A stretch of DNA of 64,000 bases from Geminicoccus roseus DSM 18922 (lineage in GTDB: Bacteria; Pseudomonadota; Alphaproteobacteria; Geminicoccales; Geminicoccaceae). A model generated the notes under the pieces. That model was not told the DNA's origin. It worked only from the letters and a program-made list of their open reading frames with translations, and did not search any database. Positions 18,097-24,839 of this stretch are shown in pieces; position 1 is the stretch's first letter, and the number at the start of each line of letters is the position of its first letter. The stretch covers positions 1,281,117-1,345,116 of the forward strand of contig NZ_KE386572.1 of the NCBI RefSeq assembly GCF_000427665.1, read 5' to 3'. The position numbers and the translations under genes are program-made.

Positions 18097-18357
18097 GTTT
18101 TTTCCCAGCGCCTCGCGCAGCGACGCTACGTCGAGCATCGCCTCGGCCAGGAGCTTCTTCAGCTTACGGTTCTCCTCGTCGAGCACCTTCAGCCGCCGGG
18201 CGTCCGACACCTCCATCCCGCCGTATCGCGACCGCCAGGTGTAGAACGTCGCATCGCTGATGCCGTGCTTCCGGCAGATCTCGGCAACCGGCAGTCCGGC
18301 CTGACCCTCCTTCAGGATCCCGATGATCTGCTCCTCGCTGAACCGGCTCTTCTTCAT
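18091..18357 (-). CDS. IS3-family OrfA (HTH protein)
   Basis: The product has 88 residues. It has the IS3/IS911 OrfA helix-turn-helix (FSEEQIIGILKEGQAG and ICRKHGISDATFYTWRSRYG) and a leucine-zipper tail (LKVLDEENRKLKKLLAEAML). The end of the gene carries the slippery run A-AAA-AAC just before its stop, for making the OrfAB transposase by -1 frameshifting. The gene itself is intact. Confidence 0.88.
   Translation of the reverse strand: MKKSRFSEEQIIGILKEGQAGLPVAEICRKHGISDATFYTWRSRYGGMEVSDARRLKVLDEENRKLKKLLAEAMLDVASLREALGKNF
18097..18103 (-). other. Programmed -1 frameshift site AAAAAAC
   Basis: On the minus strand the OrfA codons are GGA-AAA-AAC-TTC-stop, giving a perfect X-XXY-YYZ heptamer. 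In the -1 frame, reading continues KKLLTPGARRTVV directly into OrfB, which has no convincing start of its own. This is how IS3 elements usually make their transposase. Confidence 0.75.
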
Positions 18358-18424
18358 CGTCCGTCTCCTGATCGACGGACCCTAGCTTCAGACCGAGGGC
18401 ATTTCAGGGGCAAGGTCACCAAGC

Positions 18425-18766
18425 ATGCTCGCCGACACTCAGGACCTCTATCTGTCCCTGGCCTGGAAGCCGTCGACCAGCGAAGCCCGGAGTCTGTGCA
18501 ACGAGGTCCTCTCTCAGGTCCAGCGCCATTGGCAGCGGAATGGGACGGGCAAGCAGCCGATACCGGGCGCCATAGGGACCCAGGCAGCCGTGGGAGGGTT
18601 CTGTGGAGACTTGATGGCTGCGCTGGCGGCTTACCCGCGCCGCCGCCTAGTTCGTCTCTGGAGTCCGAAGAGCTTCAACGCTGAAGCATCAACCGGCGTG
18701 CCGGGGACCGGTTATCGCGCCGCCGCCGCCGTGCGAGAAGCGCTCATGAAACTAAATGGATCATAG
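18425..18766 (+). CDS. Hypothetical protein, probably truncated by IS3
   Basis: This is a 113-codon frame with strong G/C at third codon positions (for example GCC GAC ACT CAG GAC CTC), so it is or was coding. It begins only 7 bp from the IS3 end, which suggests the true N-terminus was lost to the insertion. The sequence has a basic patch (AAYPRRRLVRLWSPKSF) and an alanine-rich helix (GYRAAAAVREAL). I recognise no family. Confidence 0.4.
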   Translation: MLADTQDLYLSLAWKPSTSEARSLCNEVLSQVQRHWQRNGTGKQPIPGAIGTQAAVGGFCGDLMAALAAYPRRRLVRLWSPKSFNAEASTGVPGTGYRAAAAVREALMKLNGS

Positions 18767-18825
18767 ACTTAGATCATGCAGGCAGCAAGGTTCCTGTCCC
18801 TCCGCCAGTTCCAGAAGCTAAGCTA

Positions 18826-19305
18826 TCAGCACAGCCCGCTGAAGCACGGCCACGTCTTCTTGACCCTGAGCTTCAATCTGAACTCGCAGGCGGTCGCGAG
18901 GACCGGCTTGTTCAGATCGACCTCCACGAATTGGCCTCTGATCTCCTTGCGCACCTCCATGCTGCGCCAGCCGGCCTGAGCGGACCAGTGGACGCCAAGC
19001 TGGTAGCCGACGGTTGCAGCCGCTTGCCAGCTCTCGTCCGAGCTGCCGCCAAAGCCGCCCAGATCCGCTGCAGCCGTCAGGAACCAAGCATCGGTGACCT
19101 CATAGCGTCCACACAGGCCAAGCAGCGGATCGGCCCAGTTATCGTCGAGATCGCAGCTTCGGCTTTGGGCTCGCCCGGGTTGGAGCGTCAGGCCGACGTC
19201 GAGCGAGAGGAACCTCGTGCCGACCATGAGATCGAGGGAGGCTTTCTCGGTGTCCACCGCGCGCCAGGCTGCATCGGTCGAGATCGCGGACATCTTCGTG
19301 TCCAT
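18826..19305 (-). pseudogene. Outer-membrane beta-barrel protein fragment
   Basis: About 150 codons show amphipathic strands of a small outer-membrane barrel: LDLMVGTRFLSLDVGLTL, LLGLCGRYEVTDAWFLTAAADLGGFG, SWQAAATVGYQLGVHWSAQAGWR and EIRGQFVEVDLNKPVL. The signal peptide and first strands are absent; the frame is open a little further upstream but has no start. The final strand, normally ending in aromatic-X-Phe, degrades into FRLKLRVKKTWPC, suggesting a late frameshift. It lies among other fragments and is most likely dead. Confidence 0.6.
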
Positions 19306-19898
19306 CTCGGTGCCGGACCAGAGCGCGCCCAGGGCATCGCTGGCAGTGGCTCGGGGCGCAGCGAGGCGAGCCGACCTTCAGCAGCTTGCATGGCGCAGCC
19401 GGGGTTGGCGCGAAGGGATCGCGGCAGCAGGGCCCCGCTGCCTGATTATGGTGGTGCGTGCCGCACAGACCCTGCGGATGCCGCCAGCTCGCGCCCGGTA
19501 GGACGTGCCGCCAGCGCGCCAGCCCCAGCAGCAGCCGGGAACGCCGGGCGGGACGAAGACGAGCGAGCCTGCCGATATCAGTGGCAGAGCAGGGTGCGGG
19601 TAGTCTTCAGATCGCGGCGGCGGTTCGGCCGGAACGACATGGCCGGCCGTCTTGGCGCAGACGGCCATGTTGCGGCTGGTGGCGGGTGTCCGGTCGATCC
19701 AGAAGCCTTCCCCGCTTACCTAGTGCGCCGGGGCCTCCTCCGGACAGCGAACGTCCGGTCCCATGGGAAACATGCCATCGGCCAGCCAGACGATGCCGAA
19801 TCGTCGAGGGTTTGAACGGCAGGGTCTGCCGCCATCGCTTGCATCGCCAGTCCTTCCGCCACGCTGGTCCAGCCGCGCCGGAGGCGTGCTCTGGGACG
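19306..19898. other. Gap without a supported gene
   Basis: Only short, compositionally poor frames are present. The first 100 bases on the minus strand may be the decayed 5' part of the beta-barrel fragment. I see no clear repeat or RNA feature. Confidence 0.5.
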
Positions 19899-20678
19899 TC
19901 ACCGTCTGCTTGATGAGGTGTACGGGAGCGGTCCGATCCGATCGGCTGCCAGTCCTATGCCTTGCCGGCCATCCATATCGACCATGTCGGCAGACGCTCG
20001 ATTGCCATGTCGCGCCAAGCATATCCGGCGGCAGGTGCGCTGCGTCATACCCTCCCAACGATGCAAGGCGCGGACAAAGTGCGCAGTGTGCCGATAGATT
20101 AACGCCCGCGCCACCGAGCCCACCGGCTTGTCCGACCCGGCGAAACGGTGGCAGGCCTGCCTATGGCGCCATGCCTCGACCAGGGCCTCGAAGGACATGT
20201 CGAGCCCAGCGAGGCGCCGCTGCAGGCTGCATAGCGATAGGCTAAGGGTGCCAGCGGCATTGACCAGCGAGGAAGCTTCACAAAGCGCTGCGTGCTCGAT
20301 CACCCACAAAAGCGCCGCCGTCAGCCTATCGTCGTCGCTCCGCACATGATCCTGTGCAAGCGGCTCCGCCGACAGGATTGGGTGCCCGAGCGCCCATAGT
20401 GGGTTCGGCCGATCGAGCCAGGCGCGGTCGAAGCTCATCTCAAGGCAAGCGCCGGACCCGAAGGGATACCTCTGCCCGGAACCGATCCCCACAAGTTCGG
20501 GCGGGGCTTGCGCTCGGTGCGGCAAGTACACGTGATGGCCGCCTTCCGCATCCCCGCCGACCGCGCGCAGCGCACGGATCAGGAACGCTGCAATCCCGTC
20601 GTTCAGCACCTGAAAGGGGGCAGAGGTGGTTGCTCGATCTCGAACAGGCGGATCAGCTTGGTCCGTTCTGCAAGACAA
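19899..20678 (-). pseudogene. AraC-family regulator remnant
   Basis: The middle of this frame resembles an AraC-type regulator. There is an effector-domain section (GSGACLEMSFDRAWLDRPNP, and LTAALLWVIEHAAL), then AGTLSLSLCSLQRRLAGLDMSFEALVEAWRHRQA, the first HTH, and GSVARALIYRHTAHFVRALHRWEGMT, the second. The expected ending after WEGMTP is replaced by unrelated residues, and the first helix is weak. The start is unclear. Decay is the most likely reading, although a divergent functional gene cannot be excluded. Confidence 0.5.
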
Positions 20679-20697
20679 GCCGGTCGGATGACCGCGT

Positions 20698-21072
20698 TCA
20701 ACACATGCTGCGAATCACCCAGTTTGGGCATTGGACATCCGGCAGGCATATCTCTCGAATCTTGAGAACACGCTGATCGATCTTGTCGATGTACTGGTCG
20801 ATCGGCGTCTGCTCCGAGACGGTATCGTCGCCACCCAAGATCTCGACGACAGCGGGATCTGGCACGGCCGTGAGTGCACCACCCCCGCTTTCTTCAGTGA
20901 CCCTCTTCTTCTCAGCCATGAGCTTTTCGATGTCTTCACCCGGTGTGGAGCAGTCGACCCGATCCTCGGACTGGGCTTTGGCTTGCTCCTCTTCTGTCGA
21001 CATGGTGCAGCCGCCGGCGGAGCCGATGATCGATAAGATCAGCAAGCTGAACTTGAGATTTCTTGCATCCAC
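20698..21072 (-). CDS. Small lipoprotein, function unknown
   Basis: The product has 124 residues. The N-terminus has basic residues, a hydrophobic stretch (FSLLILSIIGSAGGC) and a cysteine at about residue 22 that fits a loose lipobox (A-G-G-C), so it is probably lipidated. The mature part is short and acidic, with EEEQAKAQSED and QYIDKIDQRVLKIREICL, and cysteines near the end. No family is recognised. It is one of the few intact-looking genes in a stretch of remnants. Confidence 0.5.
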   Translation of the reverse strand: MDARNLKFSLLILSIIGSAGGCTMSTEEEQAKAQSEDRVDCSTPGEDIEKLMAEKKRVTEESGGGALTAVPDPAVVEILGGDDTVSEQTPIDQYIDKIDQRVLKIREICLPDVQCPNWVIRSMC

Positions 21073-21425
21073 GACCGTCTCCAGATCTACTGCATCATCG
21101 CTGGCTGTGCTGACTCATGAACGACTTCATCCGGATTATCGTGAACCCATGAGGCTTTTTGAAGTCGGTGTGGGGGTTTTCGGTAGCGTCCTCGTCCTCA
21201 GGCCGGCCTCTCTCAATGCAGCCAAGACGCAATGCAGCCAAGACGCACTGCGCCGCCCGGAGCAGTGCGCCAACTACGCCGAGCAGAATGGGCAGGAATG
21301 GCTTGGCCGGCCTGGCATCGCACTGCATGACTCTCAACACCAATTGGTCCTTTGGCTGCTTGCTTCAGCCCAGCTTGGTTGAGGTGGAAGATACCCCTCA
21401 GGAACAAGGCTAGAGCCAATCGGCT
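21073..21425. other. Intergenic region with a tandem duplication
   Basis: No supported gene. The minus-strand side near 21073 should hold the lipoprotein promoter. A perfect 16-bp tandem repeat lies at 21214-21245. Confidence 0.5.
21214..21245. repeat. Perfect 16-bp tandem duplication
   Basis: CAATGCAGCCAAGACG occurs twice, head to tail (21214-21229 and 21230-21245). Two copies only; probably a replication slip in non-coding DNA. Confidence 0.8.
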
Positions 21426-22208
21426 TCAGTCGATGATGTGGTAGCCGCCGTCGACATAAAGGGTCTCGCCGGTCATCAGCTTCGCCGCGTCTGTGGCGAG
21501 AAAGGCGGTGGTGCGGCCGACATCCTCCACGGAGACCAGCGACTGCATCGGCGCCTTGGCCTCGGCCTTCGCCAGGAGTTCGTCAAAGTCGGCGATGCCG
21601 GACGCAGCGCGTGTCTTGAGCGGTCCCGGCGAGATCGCATGCACGCGGATCCCTTTCGGGCCGAGTTCGGCTGCCAGATAGCGGGTCGCCGCCTCCAGGG
21701 CGGCCTTGACCGGACCCATCAGATTGTAGTTCTCGACCACCATCTGCGACCCGTAATACGTCATGCAGAACAGCGTGCCGCCGTTCTTCATCAGCGGCTC
21801 GGCGAGCTTGGCCATGCGAATGAACGACCAGCAGGACACCTCCATGGCGGCAAGGAAGCCGTCCCTCGAGCAGTCCACCACCCGGCCCTGCAGGTCGTCC
21901 TTCGGCGCGAAGGCAATCGAGTGCAGCACCACGTCGAGCTGTCCCCATTCGGACGCCACCCGCTCGAACACTGCCTCGACCTGGCCCTCGACGCGCAGGT
22001 CCAGCGGCATGACGATCGAAGCTTCGAGCTGCCTGGCGAGCGGCTCCACATGGGGCAGAGCCTTCTCGTTCAGGTAGGTGACGGCCACCTCCGCCCCCAG
22101 CCCGCGCAGGGCCTTGGCGCAGCCCCATGCGATCGAGCTCTCGTTGGCGATGCCGGTCACCAGCGCCTTGCGCCCTTCCAGCGACACGATGGGGATCGGG
22201 ATCATCAC
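21426..22208 (-). CDS. fabI: Enoyl-[acyl-carrier-protein] reductase (FabI)
   Basis: This 260-residue NADH-dependent enoyl-ACP reductase has an SDR fold. Marks are GRKALVTGIANESSIAWGCA at the N-terminus, LDVVLHSIAFAP, and the catalytic tyrosine-lysine pair in YNLMGPVKAALEAATRYLA, followed by RVHAISPGPLKTRAASGI. It is the last gene of the operon starting at 27125 and overlaps the acetate kinase stop by 4 bases. A housekeeping copy probably exists elsewhere. This one may serve short acyl chains related to the acyl-phosphate enzymes beside it, which is inference. Confidence 0.88.
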   Translation of the reverse strand: MMIPIPIVSLEGRKALVTGIANESSIAWGCAKALRGLGAEVAVTYLNEKALPHVEPLARQLEASIVMPLDLRVEGQVEAVFERVASEWGQLDVVLHSIAFAPKDDLQGRVVDCSRDGFLAAMEVSCWSFIRMAKLAEPLMKNGGTLFCMTYYGSQMVVENYNLMGPVKAALEAATRYLAAELGPKGIRVHAISPGPLKTRAASGIADFDELLAKAEAKAPMQSLVSVEDVGRTTAFLATDAAKLMTGETLYVDGGYHIID

Positions 22209-23401
22209 GCTAGTCCTTTCGCCCTGCGGAGCACCGCCAGCGTGTGCCGGGCGATCATCTGCTCTTCGTCGGTCGGGATCACGAAAGCCGGGATCCGGCT
22301 GTCTGCCGCCGTGATCAACGGCCCGTGCGCGGCGTTGCGCTCCGGGTCCAGCCGCACGCCCAGCCAGGCGCAGCGGGCCGCGATGGCCGCACGCACCGGC
22401 ACCGCGTGCTCTCCAATACCGGCGGTGAACACGATGCCATCGATTCCGCCCATGCTGGCGCCAAGGGAGGCGACCGCCTGGCTGATCCGGTAAACGAAAT
22501 AGTCGAGCGCCAGCCGGGCCTGCGGCTCGTCGGAGGCCAGAAGGTCGCGGACGTCGTTGCTGCCTCCGGAAAGGCCCATGAGCCCGCAGTCATGGTAGAG
22601 GAGGTGCTGGATCGACGCAGCGTCCTGGCCCTGCTGCATCAGGTAGAGCACGACACCCGGATCGAGCTGGCCGGGCCTCGTCCCCATGGGCAGGCCATCC
22701 AGAGCGGTGAAGCCCATCGTGCTGTCGACGCTCCTGCGGTCCATGAGGGCGCAGGCCGAGCAGCCGGATCCGAGATGCAGCGCCACCACGCGTCCGCCCG
22801 CGACCGTCGGCGCGATCTCCGGCAATTGGACCGAGATATATTCATAGGACAGTCCGTGGAAGCCGTAGCGTCGCACGCCCTCCTGATAGAGGGCCTCCGG
22901 GATGGCGAAGCGATCGGCAACTTCCGGATGTCCACGATGAAAGGCAGTATCGAAACAGGCCACTTGCGGCAGATCCGGCCGCCGCGCCCTGATCGACCGG
23001 ATCGGCGCCAGATTGTTCGGCTGGTGCAGGGGTGCCAGCGGCGAAAGCCTTGCGAGCCGCTCGATCAACCCGTCGTCCACCAGCATCGCCGTGGCGAAGT
23101 CCGGTCCGCCGTGCACCACTCGATGACCGACCGCCACCGGTAGCTCGCCCAGATGTCCGAGCAGCCAGTTCCCGAGCAGCTCCTGGGCATCTTCCAGACT
23201 GGCGACCCTGTTCCCAGGATAGGTTTCCTCGTGAACCGGCTGCCGGTCCGCGTCCGCCACGACCAGACGCGGATGCCGCCCGCCCACACCATCGATCTGC
23301 CCTTTGAGGCGGCGGATCAGAAGGTCGCCCGATCCCAGGGCGAACAGCTGGAACTTGAGGCTGGAACTGCCGGCATTGAGGACCAGGATCGTGGCGCTCA
23401 T
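22205..23401 (-). CDS. ackA: Acetate/propionate kinase
   Basis: The start at 23401 overlaps the preceding stop (ATGA) and gives the canonical beginning ILVLNAGSSSLKFQLF. The 398-residue protein carries AVGHRVVHGGPDF, CFDTAFHRGHPEVADRFAIP, YGFHGLSYEYIS and GIDGIVFTAGIGEHAVPVR, which are the active-site blocks of the acetokinase family. It interconverts acyl phosphate plus ADP and carboxylate plus ATP. With the phosphotransacylase upstream it forms an acyl-CoA to ATP route. Confidence 0.92.
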   Translation of the reverse strand: MSATILVLNAGSSSLKFQLFALGSGDLLIRRLKGQIDGVGGRHPRLVVADADRQPVHEETYPGNRVASLEDAQELLGNWLLGHLGELPVAVGHRVVHGGPDFATAMLVDDGLIERLARLSPLAPLHQPNNLAPIRSIRARRPDLPQVACFDTAFHRGHPEVADRFAIPEALYQEGVRRYGFHGLSYEYISVQLPEIAPTVAGGRVVALHLGSGCSACALMDRRSVDSTMGFTALDGLPMGTRPGQLDPGVVLYLMQQGQDAASIQHLLYHDCGLMGLSGGSNDVRDLLASDEPQARLALDYFVYRISQAVASLGASMGGIDGIVFTAGIGEHAVPVRAAIAARCAWLGVRLDPERNAAHGPLITAADSRIPAFVIPTDEEQMIARHTLAVLRRAKGLA

Positions 23402-24357
23402 GCGTTCACCGACTGGCGCTGGGCAAGATGGTGCGCATAAAGCGGGGCCACCGCGCAGGAAGCCAGGCGCGTGCGCACATTGTCGGCCCGGCTGGTCAGG
23501 ATGATCGGCACGCGCGCGCCCAGCACGATCCCGGCAGCATCCGCTCCAGCCAGGAAGGTCAGGTTCTTGGCCAGCATGTTGCCGGCTTCCAGGTCGGGAA
23601 CCAGGAGGACCTGCGCGCGGCCGGCGACCTCGCCACCGATCCCCTTGATCCTGGCCGCCTCCGGGCTGATCGCGTTGTCCAGCGCCAGCGGCCCGTCCAG
23701 GTGGCCGCCCACGATCTGGCCCCGTTCGGCCATCTTGCACAGGGCCGCCGCCTCGATCGTGCTCGGGATCTTCGGGTTGATCGTCTCGACCGCGGAGAGG
23801 ATCGCGACCCGCGGCGTGCCCAGCCCCAGGCCGAGATGAAGGTCGATGACATTGCGTGCGATATCGGCTTTGGTTTCCAGGTCCGGGAAAATGTTGATCG
23901 CGGCGTCGGTGATGAACAGCAGCTCTGGGTAGGTCGGCACGTCCATGATGAAGACGTGGCTGATCCGCCGCTCGGTGCGCAGGCCGCAATGCTTGTCGAC
24001 CACCGCGTGCATCAGCTCGTCGGTATGCAGGCTGCCCTTCATCAAGAGCTGGGCCTGGCCCTCTCGTACCAGCTCTACCGCCTTGGCGGCCGCGGCGTGG
24101 CTGTGCGGGACGTCGACCATGCGGAAGTGGCCTATCGCGAGCCGCTCCACCTCCGCGACCGCTCGGATCTTCGCCTCCGGCCCAACCAGGGTCGGGACGA
24201 CGATATCCTGCTCGGCTGCCTCGACCGCACCGGTGAGCGAGGCCGCGTCGCACGGATGCACCACCGCGCACGCGACGGGCGGGATCGAGCGGGTCGCCTC
24301 GATCAGGCGCTCGTATTTGTCGTGCCTGGTGGTTCGCGGGCGCGGCTGCTCGGCCAT
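23398..24357 (-). CDS. Phosphate acetyl/butyryltransferase
   Basis: The product is 319 residues with the start chosen at 24357 (MAEQPRPRT), preceded by a GAGG site. It belongs to the PTA/PTB family: LLMKGSLHTDELMHAVVD, ERRISHVFIMD, FITDAAINIFPDLETKADIARNV and DGPLALDNAIS are the phosphotransacylase blocks. It turns acyl-CoA and phosphate into acyl phosphate and CoA. Length and the KGSLHTD motif fit the phosphate-butyryltransferase-like branch better than classical Pta. It is coupled by ATGA overlap to the kinase gene. Confidence 0.88.
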   Translation of the reverse strand: MAEQPRPRTTRHDKYERLIEATRSIPPVACAVVHPCDAASLTGAVEAAEQDIVVPTLVGPEAKIRAVAEVERLAIGHFRMVDVPHSHAAAAKAVELVREGQAQLLMKGSLHTDELMHAVVDKHCGLRTERRISHVFIMDVPTYPELLFITDAAINIFPDLETKADIARNVIDLHLGLGLGTPRVAILSAVETINPKIPSTIEAAALCKMAERGQIVGGHLDGPLALDNAISPEAARIKGIGGEVAGRAQVLLVPDLEAGNMLAKNLTFLAGADAAGIVLGARVPIILTSRADNVRTRLASCAVAPLYAHHLAQRQSVNA

Positions 24358-24374
24358 CGCCCCAGCCTCGATAC

Positions 24375-24806
24375 TCACCAGCTCAGAAACAGGCCGATGT
24401 CGCCCGGCATGCCGCCAGGGAACGACAAGACCTCCACACGTGCCTTGTAGCCGAGCGGTTGCAGATGCTCCTTGTAGAACTCCATGGCGGTCTTGGCGCG
24501 GCCCTGAAGCGTGGCCTGCCAACCCTCCTCGAAGTTGTTGATCGCCCGGCCGCCGTCCGTGCAATAGCTGGATGGAAACTGCATCACCTTGATTTCGGTC
24601 ATGCCCTGTTCGGCGGCATTCCGGACTGCACGCATCACAAGCTCCATCGCGTTGGGACGAACCTTGTCCCACTGCATGAAAGCGTCATGCATTTCGCGCT
24701 GTTGCTGCTCGGCCTTCTGCATGCGAGCGTGCAGTTCCTCCATCTTGCGCGTTTCTCCCTCATCGGTGATCCGATGCAGGTCGCCAGGGCGCAACACTTC
24801 AGTCAT
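24375..24806 (-). CDS. Conserved small protein linked to DUF3141 genes
   Basis: The product has 143 residues and is cytoplasmic by composition. The first part is a charged coiled-coil-like helix (MEELHARMQKAEQQQREMHDAFMQWD). The second is compact, with IKVMQFPSSYCTDGGRAINN and a C-terminal PGGMPGDIGLFLSW. I know of no assigned function. From memory, similar genes sit beside DUF3141, phosphotransacylase and acetate kinase in other proteobacteria, so it is probably part of the same system. It lies 33 bases after the DUF3141 stop. Confidence 0.75.
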   Translation of the reverse strand: MTEVLRPGDLHRITDEGETRKMEELHARMQKAEQQQREMHDAFMQWDKVRPNAMELVMRAVRNAAEQGMTEIKVMQFPSSYCTDGGRAINNFEEGWQATLQGRAKTAMEFYKEHLQPLGYKARVEVLSFPGGMPGDIGLFLSW

Positions 24807-24839
24807 CCTACCGCCTCCTGAACCTCGTCTCTTGCCTGC

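Larger units (their letters stand above)
17159..18418 (-). mobile_element. IS3-family insertion sequence, about 1260 bp, inactivated
   Basis: The ends share TGACCTTGCCCC: forward at 17159 (with an extra C, then TGA) and on the other strand at 18418 (then TGAAATG). Between them lie orfA and orfB of an IS3 element with the usual A6C frameshift site. No clear target duplication flanks it (GGCCC on the left, CAAGC on the right), and the IS110 gene to its left does not resume on its right, so a rearrangement followed insertion. OrfB is broken by a 61-bp insert. Confidence 0.8.
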
